Source: Chloroflexi bacterium TSY (lineage in GTDB: Bacteria; Chloroflexota; Anaerolineae; Caldilineales; Caldilineaceae). From it: a DNA stretch of 38,178 nucleotides. Location of the stretch: assembly GCA_019217005.1 (NCBI GenBank), contig JAHBNG010000140.1, forward strand, positions 1 to 38,178. Reading direction: 5' to 3'. How positions within the stretch are numbered: position 1 is the stretch's first letter; each line of letters opens with the position of its first letter. This document shows positions 22,076 to 30,348 of the stretch, in pieces. The notes beneath the pieces were generated by a model, which was not told where the DNA came from, made no database searches, and saw only the letters and a program-made list of their open reading frames with translations. The translations under genes were made by a program, and so were the position numbers.

Positions 22076-25000
22076 AGTCTGTGGTATCAAAACCTTCTGT
22101 GAACCAACCATAAATAGCGGCCAACTGCATTCGGCCTTCTGCTTCCTTACCCTGCTTCCGTAACAGTCGACTCAAGCTCATCACCGCGCGTAGCTCCAAC
22201 GATTTCGCACGCTGTCGGGGAGCAATCTCGATCGCTTGGCGAAAACAGGCCTCAGCCTTGACTGCAGAGATCGGTTGCAAACTGACCCTGCTCGCGTCCT
22301 GCATCAAGACCAGTTCTCCCTGAATACGATATAGCTCAGCTTCCCAGACACGCTCTCCTGTGTTCTCCACCGCGGCCAGTGCCTCGGTTAGTACGCGCAA
22401 GCCCGTATCAGGTTGCCCTAATCTTCCGTATGCCTCAGCGAGTAATGCTAGAAAATAGGGAACCGATATCTCTGATTCCATGTCTCGCCAGTCGGTTATA
22501 CTCTGATACATCTGGACAATTCCTTTTCTATTTCCGTGCTTGGTCAATGCCCATCCGCGCAGTATCTTTCCAAACACCAAATAGGTCGGCGGCAATCTCT
22601 GCTCGGTTGAAAGGGCAATCAGTGCCTCTGACTGCTGGCGGGTTTCTGCGACTTCACCGCGAACCTGATGGAGAAAGGTCTTCCAGCCGAAGGTATTCGC
22701 CTGACTCAGGAGGTGAGAGTGTCCCTCTGTTAACGTTAGCGAGTCATAGATTCTCGTGAGGGCTTGGTCTGGATAGCCAAGCTGCCATAGACAATGTGCC
22801 CAAGAGCCAAACATGTCGGGAAAAGTTGAAGGAGGGTGCTGAACAGGATCGTAAAGATCTACGACGTGCTTCAAATGTTCTTGTGCGGGCAACAATTCGC
22901 CCGACGTGAGCAAGGTTGTCCCCATCACCCAGTGGGCCGTCAGAAGAGATACGCTGTTTTGGTTGGATTGGGCGAGGCGCAGACACTGCCCGGCTAGCTC
23001 ACGCGCCAGCGATAACTCCGATCGCACCCAGTAATAGGACCACAATCCAGTCAGCACCGGAATGAGCGGCGTTCTGAGTCCGTCGCAGGATTGAGATATC
23101 TTGTCCAACTGTTTGCATAGCACACGTGCCCTGGCAAATGCCTGTTCCACCTCCGGGGCTGTAAAGCCCTTTGTGGCTCGATAAACCAGACCGAGCTGGA
23201 TCTGGAAGTTCAGTTCTTTTTCAACATGCATGGGCGTATTGGGGATCGTCTCGAGCAACATCAATCCCTTGGTCAGATGGGTGATTGCCTCTGTATGGGC
23301 CAACAATCGATACGCTCTGCGAGCAGCTTGATATAGACAATCAATCGCCTTTTCCGTCATTCCCGCTTCTTGGCAATGATGCGCCAATTGTACTGCAACT
23401 TCCTCAGTGTGCTCACTGTAAAGTCGCTCTAATGTGTTTCCTACTGCCTCATGCAGATAGGCGCGCTCCGCTTGGTCCATCCTATCGTATAGATATGTCT
23501 GATAGAGGATATGTCGGAATCGATAAAAAGAGAGACGTTGGGACCCCAATCGCTGGCTGCCCTCACCCTTGACCAAATGATGTTGTCTGTCCAATTCGCG
23601 ACTCAACTGATGGATGACCCTCTGGGTGTCGGCCCCTTGTATCTGTGTTACCACCTCCGCCGTGAAACGCTCGCCTTCCACACTGGCGACCGCAAGCACC
23701 CCCTGCAATGGCGCAGGAAGTCGCCCGATACGCTCCTCGATTACGCCCTCGACCCGCGCTGGCAACCTTTGCCAATCCACGGTCGATCCTGTCATCCACA
23801 ATCCAGTCTCGTCTTGAATCAAATCCCCGCGCTCCTGCATGCCGCGGAGCATCTCAACAGAAAACAGTGCGTGACCTTGCGTATGCTGGTAGAACGCCTC
23901 CCGAAAATTGGGGCTCAATCGATTCGGCTCGCTATCCAATAGGCTGTCAACAAACGGTCTGTCTGCTGCTTGTCGCAAGTCAACCTCAATCTGCCCAAAA
24001 CGGCGCTGAAGTTCGTTCACCACAGGTGTCAGGGGATGCCGTTCTCCGCCTCGCCCCAGAGCAACGTCGGACGGTCGATAGGCGCCCACTATCAGGATCT
24101 TGCAGCCTTGGAGGCGCTGGCTCAGGTGAAACAAGAAGCTGATAGAACCGGCGTCACCCCACTGGAGGTCGTCCAATACTAGAAGCAATGGCCTCTGGCG
24201 CGCAAGAACTTGTAGAACCTGCGCATACTGCTCAAAGAGATCCCGCTGTTGTACATCCGCCTGACCCTGAACAACCGCCTTGCGAGCCACAAGCTCTTCC
24301 AGTTGGGCCAGCCAACAAGCGCCAGCGGGTGCAACCGATGCTGCACGTGTGAGAAGGGGTGGGCCGGGTACAAACGTATCGATCAAATCTGGACCAGCAT
24401 TCACCAAAGCCTGCACCGTATGAGGAATCAAGTCCCATAAACAGCAGGCTTGTTCTCGGTCGATGGTCCCAGCCGCCCACTGGGTTTCCACATCGCCAGT
24501 CAGCATTTGTAGGATCTCACGGAAGGGCAGGTATGGATCGCCGACACCGGTGTAGGCACAGCAATTCCCCTGGGCAACAATGAGTGCGTGCTCTGAACGA
24601 CGTCCTGCTTCTGCCGAAGGAGCGGCACACGTCCCCTGCGCCCGGCGGGCAAATTCTCGGATCAAGGCTGTCTTACCCGTGCCAACCTCACCAGTAACAA
24701 AGATCGCTCGGCCCTGGCCAGATAGGGTCGAATCGAGGAGGGTATTTAGTTGCCCCAGCTCGCGCTCTCTCGCAACAAAGACGCCGTGTTCCATCCCAGT
24801 TAGTCCTGCATTCTCTTCAAAGAATAGTGGCCGGAAGGGAGTAGCTATCTTGGGGGGTGTCGGGCTGTAAAGGCTGGCGTCCGATGAAGCTGTTTTGGCC
24901 TGCTGATTTCTTCTCTTTTGTGCTAAGAATTTGCGAGTTTTAATTTGTTTGTAGAGCGTCGTTGTCTCTTGCTCTGGATCAACACCCAGTTCCTCGTCAA

Positions 25001-25691
25001 GAATGCGCTTACATTCTTGGTATTGGCGTTGCGCAACCGCGTGTTGTCCACTCCAGGCATACAATTTCATCAAGTGGCAATGGGCTGGTTCGTGTAGCGG
25101 ATCTAGTGCCAACCAGCGCCGGGCAAATGGGATAGATGTCTCATAATTACCTTGATCACCATAACCTTGCACCAAACGCTCCAGCGCACCGGCCAGTGCC
25201 AGACGTAAGCCTTCAGTCTGAAAGAACTGCCAGTCATCGAATTCGGGGCTATCGGACAGCGTGAAGCCGGCCAAGAAGTCATCACGATAGAGTTCCACTG
25301 CCTCAGTCAAGCTGTGCCGACAATCAAGACACGTTTCATCTGCCGAGTGAGCATGGTTCACGCACGTTGCCAGCAGAGCGTAGAAGTGATCAACATCGAG
25401 CCAGAAGTCAGAATTGCGATCTAGACTGATGGTGTCTCCGTCGATCTTGAACCATCGATCACAACCCAGGTCCCGCTTGAGTGCTGCAAGGGCAACGCGT
25501 AAGTTATTCCGGGTACAGGATTCGTCATGCTGTGGCCAGAACAGCGTGGCGAGCTTCTCGCGACTGTGGCGCTCGCCCGTAATGGCCAGATAGACCATCA
25601 GTGCAACAGCCTTACGTCGCTGAATTTTGACTGGCTCACCATCAAGTTCTATGCGAGGCGGACCAAGCAAATGGAGAGCTAATTGGGACAT
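21957..25691 (-). CDS. SARP/BTAD-domain transcriptional activator with AAA ATPase and TPR, C-terminus altered by MITE
   Basis: 1244 residues. Residues 1-95 are an OmpR-like winged helix (L-A-L-H-L-L-G-P-P-R-I-E-L-D-G, R-R-K-A-V-A-L-M-V-Y-L), residues 100-255 a bacterial transcriptional activation (BTAD) helical domain. Residues 310-650 are an AAA_16-type ATPase with Walker A G-E-V-G-T-G-K-T (near 340) and Walker B L-L-L-V-L-D-D-L-Q-W-G-D (near 505). Residues 750-1200 are TPR-like helices. The start ATG follows GGGAG. Residues from about 1206 to the end are encoded by the inserted element instead of the native ~15 residues; the loss is small, so the protein may still work. It is divergent from the protease locus and may regulate it, an inference from position only. 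Confidence 0.9.
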   Translation of the reverse strand: MSQLALHLLGPPRIELDGEPVKIQRRKAVALMVYLAITGERHSREKLATLFWPQHDESCTRNNLRVALAALKRDLGCDRWFKIDGDTISLDRNSDFWLDVDHFYALLATCVNHAHSADETCLDCRHSLTEAVELYRDDFLAGFTLSDSPEFDDWQFFQTEGLRLALAGALERLVQGYGDQGNYETSIPFARRWLALDPLHEPAHCHLMKLYAWSGQHAVAQRQYQECKRILDEELGVDPEQETTTLYKQIKTRKFLAQKRRNQQAKTASSDASLYSPTPPKIATPFRPLFFEENAGLTGMEHGVFVARERELGQLNTLLDSTLSGQGRAIFVTGEVGTGKTALIREFARRAQGTCAAPSAEAGRRSEHALIVAQGNCCAYTGVGDPYLPFREILQMLTGDVETQWAAGTIDREQACCLWDLIPHTVQALVNAGPDLIDTFVPGPPLLTRAASVAPAGACWLAQLEELVARKAVVQGQADVQQRDLFEQYAQVLQVLARQRPLLLVLDDLQWGDAGSISFLFHLSQRLQGCKILIVGAYRPSDVALGRGGERHPLTPVVNELQRRFGQIEVDLRQAADRPFVDSLLDSEPNRLSPNFREAFYQHTQGHALFSVEMLRGMQERGDLIQDETGLWMTGSTVDWQRLPARVEGVIEERIGRLPAPLQGVLAVASVEGERFTAEVVTQIQGADTQRVIHQLSRELDRQHHLVKGEGSQRLGSQRLSFYRFRHILYQTYLYDRMDQAERAYLHEAVGNTLERLYSEHTEEVAVQLAHHCQEAGMTEKAIDCLYQAARRAYRLLAHTEAITHLTKGLMLLETIPNTPMHVEKELNFQIQLGLVYRATKGFTAPEVEQAFARARVLCKQLDKISQSCDGLRTPLIPVLTGLWSYYWVRSELSLARELAGQCLRLAQSNQNSVSLLTAHWVMGTTLLTSGELLPAQEHLKHVVDLYDPVQHPPSTFPDMFGSWAHCLWQLGYPDQALTRIYDSLTLTEGHSHLLSQANTFGWKTFLHQVRGEVAETRQQSEALIALSTEQRLPPTYLVFGKILRGWALTKHGNRKGIVQMYQSITDWRDMESEISVPYFLALLAEAYGRLGQPDTGLRVLTEALAAVENTGERVWEAELYRIQGELVLMQDASRVSLQPISAVKAEACFRQAIEIAPRQRAKSLELRAVMSLSRLLRKQGKEAEGRMQLAAIYGWFTEGFDTTDSVDPNLAFLTIFSRERRDFGAIFSDLSCQKQPISYLEIA

Positions 25692-25745
25692 GGGGACTCC
25701 CAGTTTCTATAGCCTTTCAGGAAAAGATTTTCCTGTTGTTGATGG

Positions 25746-25785
25746 CGTTTCAGCCAGTCAGCTCTCTGGCTGATCGGCTGAAACG
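25746..25785. promoter_or_regulatory. Dyad upstream of the SARP gene, possible operator
   Basis: CGTTTCAGCC (25746-25755) mirrors GGCTGAAACG (25776-25785), and CAGCCAG (25751-25757) mirrors CTGGCTG (25766-25772). It lies about 55-95 bases upstream of the SARP start, a suitable place for a regulator site. A smaller palindrome (GGAAAA/TTTTCC) lies nearer the gene. The stretch 25786-26000 shows nothing else. Confidence 0.4.
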
Positions 25786-26000
25786 TTGACTAGCGACTGT
25801 TTTGCGTGGAAAAACATTGTCTGAACATCTTAGATCAGTCCACGAAGGTTGACGTCCGAACTTCAGCCACGTGAAGCATTATGATCAGTTTGTGATCTTG
25901 CTCTCTCACCAAGTTCTGTCCTCTGACATAGACACGCCCATGAACCTTATTCTTTCATAAAATGTTGTATCAATTGCAAACAGATTGGGCTGTCATGCTG

Positions 26001-26130
26001 CTTGTAATGGTTTGTGTAATGGTTGTTGCAATGATCGTGAAATAGGCACCCGCTATGCTGTAGTCACTGCGCAGACGGTTCCGCGACGAGACAGCGGCGC
26101 GTGGCTCACAACGTGAAATTGTGTGAGCAA
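26001..26130 (+). promoter_or_regulatory. Duplicated leader element, copy I
   Basis: Aligns without gaps to 28161-28290, about 109 of 130 positions identical by hand count. The stretch 26065-26109 differs from its partner at only one of 45 bases. It can form small stems: CTA/TAG near 26053, CCGC/GCGG in the core, and GCTCACA/TGTGAGC at 26104-26129. It ends about 60 bases before the ATG of the 305-aa protein. A regulatory or structured RNA role is inferred from the selective conservation in front of two unrelated genes. Confidence 0.6.
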
Positions 26131-26188
26131 GGTTCGAAATCGTAGGAAGGCCAGTCCAACCTACAATTCTATAGCCAGGAGAATCAAG

Positions 26189-27106
26189 ATGACTACAGAC
26201 AAAATGAACACAAGCGAAGTTAGCGTGAATGAACCGGCAGAAGGTAGTGAGGTATACCAACTTCAGACGACAATTACGACACTGGATGATAAAGGAGCTC
26301 CCATGGAGTTTCAAGCGTCCGCTTCCTATCCACGAGGAGCGGATCAGAAACCCTTTATGGGGGCGACGCATGAGCAACACAGCCATCAAGCTGGAGGACT
26401 CACCTTTGCAAGCGACTACGAAGGCATTTCGCCTGAGCAGGAATATGCGATTCAGCGCATCGTAGTCGATCCCAATGGTGGAGAAGAACAGGTGAGAGGG
26501 AACGGCCCTAGTCCATCGGACATCGTCACGGGGCGATCAGTCAAACCTAATGCAGGCGAAGAGACAGCCTCTAATGAGTTTGCGCAAAAGCCCGACGCCC
26601 TTGACCCCGGAGACTCGCCATCGATTGCCGTGCCCACCGGGATTTCTGACGCAATTCAGGAGTTGCCCGAGCGGATCGGTGAGCAAATCCGGCAACAGGT
26701 CCAGGATATTGAGGGGTTCACCGTCACCTTAACGAAACAGGACGATGGCTCGTTAACGGTTGATAGCGATATTAAACGTACGCTAGGAGCCGTGCCCCAG
26801 TCGGCTGGTGACAATGGGTCCAATCAAGAAGTCATTCAGGTTAGCGAAGATACCATCAACGAACACAACGACGATACGAATCATGCCGTCAGCAAAACAA
26901 CGAATCCAACCGTAATTCGTTTGGGGACCAGCACGGAAGTCGCTCAACCAACGCAAGAGGACGCAGACACCATATCCGCCAACGTATCGAGCGCGGCCTC
27001 GGCGAGTACGCGCAACAGCGGTCTCATTGTGACAAAGATCGCGACCGTTGATGGCGTATCTCTCAGCGTAAACGTCAACCTTTTTACTCTGATTCTCGAT
27101 GCGTAG
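26189..27106 (+). CDS. Acidic low-complexity protein upstream of protease, unknown
   Basis: 305 residues from the ATG behind AGGAG. It is hydrophilic and acidic, rich in Asp, Glu, Ser, Thr, Asn and Gln, with no membrane segment or signal peptide. A short amphipathic helix (A-I-Q-E-L-P-E-R-I-G-E-Q-I-R-Q-Q-V) lies near residue 160 and a hydrophobic strand-like end (S-L-S-V-N-V-N-L-F-T-L-I-L-D-A) closes the protein. The protease gene begins ten bases after its stop, so the pair is an operon; the acidic protein could be a substrate, inhibitor or adaptor of the protease. No family recognised. Confidence 0.75.
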   Translation: MTTDKMNTSEVSVNEPAEGSEVYQLQTTITTLDDKGAPMEFQASASYPRGADQKPFMGATHEQHSHQAGGLTFASDYEGISPEQEYAIQRIVVDPNGGEEQVRGNGPSPSDIVTGRSVKPNAGEETASNEFAQKPDALDPGDSPSIAVPTGISDAIQELPERIGEQIRQQVQDIEGFTVTLTKQDDGSLTVDSDIKRTLGAVPQSAGDNGSNQEVIQVSEDTINEHNDDTNHAVSKTTNPTVIRLGTSTEVAQPTQEDADTISANVSSAASASTRNSGLIVTKIATVDGVSLSVNVNLFTLILDA

Positions 27107-27116
27107 GAGTTGAGCA

Positions 27117-27971
27117 ATGATGTTTACACACCCCGCAGTCGTTGGGGTGGCAGTAGTCGGCGATAACTTACTCGTCTGTGCTGATGGCCCGCTCACCGTC
27201 CCGCCCAAGGTAGAGATGGGTGATCGAACCTACCAAACGGAGGTCGTGCAAACGGGCCGCTTTGTTGTCGCAGGTCAAGGGGGCTCACCCGCACGGGCAG
27301 CCCCCTATCGTGCCTGGCAGCGTCCGCTACAGGCTGGTTATAGCCTGGGGACTCGCCGCACGGTGGGGACAGCGGGTCTAATCGTCACCCCAACAACGGG
27401 TCGCGTACGTTGCCTGTTGCTCACGGCTGCGCACCTTCTCATGTGGCGCGGTCGGCGGTATGAGACAATCGTCACCCAGCCAGCTGGTCCCGACGGAGGA
27501 ATACCAGGCCGAGATACGATCGGACGCGTCTATCAAGTTTCCCGACTTCAATCCACCAAAGCAAACTCGCTGGACGCAGCTCTGATTGTCCCCAAGCCAC
27601 ATCTTGAATTCGATCTGACGTATCCAGGTCTTGGACCTCTGCGCGGCCATTGCCGGCAACTGAATGAGGGATGGCACCTGTATAAGGTCGGGCGGTCAAC
27701 AGGCTCTCTGACGGGTCAAATTCTATCCACGTGCTGGTCCGGTTATGTGGACTACCCAACAGGTAGATGCCGCTTCACACGCCAAGTCCTGATTCACGAA
27801 CCGGGCACCGCTGTTTCCCTGCCTGGCGATTCAGGGGCTGTCTGGGTTACACCGTCGGGATATGCGGCTGCGCTCAACTTTGCGTCAACGGACCAGAGTG
27901 GCCAATTCTCTATCGCTACCCCAATTAACCGAGTCTTGGACGCCTTCAACGTACAAGTGGTGGTGCCATGA
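27117..27971 (+). CDS. Trypsin-fold serine protease, no signal peptide
   Basis: 284 residues. The catalytic triad is visible: H106 in L-L-T-A-A-H-L-L, D153 in S-L-D-A-A-L-I and S239 in L-P-G-D-S-G-A-V-W-V, in the order and spacing of the chymotrypsin/trypsin clan. A G-R-S-T-G-S-L-T-G-Q-I block and a closing strand A-A-L-N-F-A follow the pattern of bacterial intracellular trypsin-like proteases. There is no signal peptide or zymogen segment, so it should act in the cytosol. An ~80-residue N-terminal extension precedes the fold. Cytosolic trypsin-like proteases are frequent in bacterial conflict and signalling loci. It shares an operon with the acidic protein before it and is closed by a terminator 70 bases later. 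Confidence 0.88.
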   Translation: MMFTHPAVVGVAVVGDNLLVCADGPLTVPPKVEMGDRTYQTEVVQTGRFVVAGQGGSPARAAPYRAWQRPLQAGYSLGTRRTVGTAGLIVTPTTGRVRCLLLTAAHLLMWRGRRYETIVTQPAGPDGGIPGRDTIGRVYQVSRLQSTKANSLDAALIVPKPHLEFDLTYPGLGPLRGHCRQLNEGWHLYKVGRSTGSLTGQILSTCWSGYVDYPTGRCRFTRQVLIHEPGTAVSLPGDSGAVWVTPSGYAAALNFASTDQSGQFSIATPINRVLDAFNVQVVVP

Positions 27972-28039
27972 AGCACGCTAGACGCTGAAGGGATTAGGAA
28001 TCAGACAATCGTTTGGTGCATGAAGCATAGTCTCACATC

Positions 28040-28075
28040 AACTCGGTTCGCCAAATGCAAACCGAGTTTTCTTTT
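28040..28075 (+). terminator. Intrinsic terminator after the protease gene
   Basis: AACTCGGTT (28040-28048) pairs with AACCGAGTT (28060-28068), 11-base loop, followed by TTCTTTT. It separates the protease operon from the second leader copy, so the HhH gene needs its own promoter. Confidence 0.85.
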
Positions 28076-28160
28076 GTTCCTCATTAGTTCCACACACCTC
28101 ACATTTGTAATCCACTGTCGTAGCTAGGCGACAACCGCAGAAATTCGCGACTAAATCGGA

Positions 28161-28290
28161 CCTGTAATGATTTGTGTAATGGTGGCTGTAATAAACGTGA
28201 CATGGACGTCGGCTATGCTATAGCCACTGCGCAGGCGGTTCCGCGACGAGACAGCGGCGCGTGGCTCACGGCGCGCGATTGTGTGAGCAA
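28161..28290 (+). promoter_or_regulatory. Duplicated leader element, copy II
   Basis: Partner of 26001-26130. Here the upstream stem is perfect (GGCTAT/ATAGCC around GCT, 28211-28225), whereas copy I keeps most of it with G-T pairs, a hint of structural conservation. The GCTCAC/GTGAGC stem is also kept although the loop between has diverged. It ends 60 bases before the ATG of the HhH protein. Confidence 0.6.
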
Positions 28291-28349
28291 TTTAGGTAGG
28301 ATACTGCCTAACAAAATAGTTACTATGAGGGAAGAAAAGGAATTCCATC

Positions 28350-29072
28350 ATGTCTAAACAGCTAGATATAAATTGTGCAAGCCAAGAAGATCTCGTGAGT
28401 ATTCTCGGGATCAGTGTTGATGTGGCCGACGAGATCATCAGCTTGCGAGATATCGTTCTCTTTGAAGATGCAGATGACCTTAGTGAAGTTGTCGGACTAC
28501 CGCCGGAGCAGCGAGAACGTGTTGCAGATTTGGCTGGACTACCGCGTCTTGTCGAATTGCCCGAAGACCCGACGACTACCGCCATTTTTCGACTCAGTGA
28601 TATTTTGCTCCAACCGCGGCAGCCAGGAACAGTCTTTGGTGATACGACACCAAAGACTCCGGGACCAAAGATTACCCCTCTCCCACCACCTGGGGGCGGA
28701 CAACAACCTGGGGGCGGACAGCAACCAATAGTTTTCCCTCCTGGAGATTACATTCTGGACCAACGAAAATGTCGGGTCATTACATGGGATCCTGGCCGTG
28801 CTGGGCGGCATACGCAAAACCACACTGGGGATGGATATGCTTTCACTATATCAGCAAAATTTAACGCAGGGGGTGAGCTCGTTGGGTTTACAATTGTGAG
28901 CACACAGCCTGGTGGCCCGTCAACGGATATCAAGAAACGAAAAGACGAAGACATTCTTCACATAATCAAGGATGGGTTCCTGATTACGATCGTCACGAGC
29001 AAAAGGATCCTTGTCTACAACGGCATGAAGCAGCTTAGCCGTACAAATCCATTGCAGAAAAAGATAAAATAG
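28350..29072 (+). CDS. HhH (ComEA-like) protein with Pro/Gly linker and unknown C-terminal domain
   Basis: 240 residues from the ATG behind AAGGA. Residues 4-65 are a double helix-hairpin-helix of the ComEA/competence type (L-D-I-N-C-A-S-Q-E-D-L, L-G-I-S-V-D-V-A-D-E-I, V-V-G-L-P-P-E-Q-R-E-R-V). Residues about 85-130 are a Pro/Gly/Gln linker containing an 18-bp tandem duplication at 28689-28724. The last ~110 residues form an alpha/beta domain with Y-A-F-T-I-S-A-K-F-N-A-G-G-E-L-V-G-F-T-I-V and a lysine-rich tail, which I do not recognise. There is no signal peptide, so it is unlikely to be a DNA-uptake ComEA. It probably forms an operon with the 109-aa gene that follows 32 bases later. Confidence 0.8.
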   Translation: MSKQLDINCASQEDLVSILGISVDVADEIISLRDIVLFEDADDLSEVVGLPPEQRERVADLAGLPRLVELPEDPTTTAIFRLSDILLQPRQPGTVFGDTTPKTPGPKITPLPPPGGGQQPGGGQQPIVFPPGDYILDQRKCRVITWDPGRAGRHTQNHTGDGYAFTISAKFNAGGELVGFTIVSTQPGGPSTDIKKRKDEDILHIIKDGFLITIVTSKRILVYNGMKQLSRTNPLQKKIK

Positions 29073-29104
29073 TAGACCAATCAAACAGTTAAGGAGAAGA
29101 AAAA

Positions 29105-29434
29105 ATGGAATACAAGAGTCAAGTTCTTAGGGTTTCACTTCATCAGGGAGTTAGCGATTTGATGCAGATTGCCTCCGTCTTGGACAAGCTGGATCTGGGC
29201 CTGAAAGAGGAGCTATATACATGTATACATAAGGCTGCACAGGACGTAAAGTCTGTTGTTACCTATGATCTTCGGTTGGCACGTCCGCTGCTTGCTAATC
29301 AAATGTTGACAGAGAAACTCCTTCTGAATAGTCAATTCTTGGAGATCACTAATATCATAGCCAAAGAGGCTAATGTTCCTGAGATTGTTGCTGGAGTAAT
29401 TGTAATCTCGACCTGGGATCTGGTAAGTCAGTAA
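29105..29434 (+). CDS. Small helical protein, unknown
   Basis: 109 residues from an ATG preceded by AAGGAG. It appears mostly alpha-helical (V-S-D-L-M-Q-I-A-S-V-L-D-K-L-D-L-G-L-K-E-E-L, then N-S-Q-F-L-E-I-T-N-I-I-A-K-E-A) and ends with a hydrophobic stretch V-A-G-V-I-V-I-S-T-W-D. It has no recognised domain. As the second gene after leader copy II it is probably a partner of the HhH protein. Confidence 0.7.
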   Translation: MEYKSQVLRVSLHQGVSDLMQIASVLDKLDLGLKEELYTCIHKAAQDVKSVVTYDLRLARPLLANQMLTEKLLLNSQFLEITNIIAKEANVPEIVAGVIVISTWDLVSQ

Positions 29435-29510
29435 CATTCACGGACATCTGGTTGACCCCAATCACCAGTGTCGAGATTGAACAACGAGCAGTTTAGTAAT
29501 GTTTGCGGGT

Positions 29511-29558
29511 TTGCGGCGGGTTGTTTTGCCTTAGTCTTTCGGCAAACCTCCGCCGCAA
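29511..29558. terminator. Strong hairpin between convergent genes, likely bidirectional terminator
   Basis: TTGCGGCGG (29511-29519) pairs with CCGCCGCAA (29550-29558), and TTTGCC (29525-29530) with GGCAAA (29541-29546). It lies between the stops of the 109-aa gene and the DUF433 gene. The T-tracts are imperfect on both sides. Confidence 0.6.
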
Positions 29559-29595
29559 CTCAATGTTTTCGTTAGCCTTCGGGGAATGATCTGCA

Positions 29596-30078
29596 TCAAA
29601 TTGCACCACGCTTGCGACGACTTTCTTCAACGAGGGCTTGAATAGCCTTGCGCCTAGGCGTTATTTCCGTGGGGAATTGCTTCTCACGCTCAGCTTCCAA
29701 CGCACGATAGTATTTTTCCCGCTCATCTGCTTTGCGTAGAATCTCTTTGAGTTTTGGCTCCAACGTAGGTCGATGCTGTTCGATATATTCAAGTGCGACT
29801 TCAACCTGGTGAAATGAGAGATTATAAATATCGCGAATTTCTGCCGGGCTATAGCCTTCATCGTACGCTTCCATAACATCGTAAACAGAGGCACGACTTT
29901 CGCTAATCATCGGGCCGATATCGCTTTCAATAATCTTGATAACACCACTATCCGCCTTGCCATTTGAGGGCCAAAGCGTATCAACCCCCATCGACACAAC
30001 AAAGTCAAAGTCTGACAGCACTTCTTTGATTTGCTCTGCTTGTTCATCTGTATCGACTCGAATCGTAATCTGTTTCAT
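29596..30078 (-). CDS. DUF433 domain protein, antitoxin-like
   Basis: 160 residues from the ATG behind GGAGA. Residues about 60-105 match DUF433: S-R-A-S-V-Y-D-V-M-E-A-Y-D-E-G-Y-S-P-A-E-I-R-D-I-Y-N-L-S-F-H-Q-V-E-V-A-L-E-Y-I. This is the helix-turn-helix fold found in VapB45-type antitoxins. An extra N-terminal ~55 residues begin with a ferredoxin-like strand pattern (M-K-Q-I-T-I-R-V-D-T) and a charged helical tail follows. No PIN-domain toxin gene lies downstream; the next downstream gene is convergent. It is either an orphan antitoxin or a regulator. Confidence 0.8.
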   Translation of the reverse strand: MKQITIRVDTDEQAEQIKEVLSDFDFVVSMGVDTLWPSNGKADSGVIKIIESDIGPMISESRASVYDVMEAYDEGYSPAEIRDIYNLSFHQVEVALEYIEQHRPTLEPKLKEILRKADEREKYYRALEAEREKQFPTEITPRRKAIQALVEESRRKRGAI

Positions 30079-30348
30079 GCCATTTCTCCAGTAAGGCCAA
30101 ACACAACTGATTTGTGCTGTATTCTAACATAAAACCGAGTGGCTTTCTAGCAGGTTCCTCTTACGATGGTTGCACTCACTTATGCTGCTTGTTGCTGCAC
30201 GTACTGAAGGAGTTACACAGAAGCGCCATTGCCATCGGCTTTGGCAAAGGAAGTGCTCCAAGTCGGGTTGTTTCGTTTGACATCCATCGTTTGGCAGTAT
30301 CGCGTTGCCCATTGTAACGTTCTCTGCTACAATTTCAGCCGTATCGGG

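Noticed and set aside
28689..28724. Tandem 18-bp repeat as a CRISPR or minisatellite
   Set aside because: Only two units, in frame, encoding the Pro/Gly/Gln linker of the HhH protein.
28350..29072. HhH protein as a competence ComEA DNA receptor
   Set aside because: It lacks a signal peptide or membrane anchor, the HhH lies at the N-terminus and not the C-terminus, and no competence genes are nearby.
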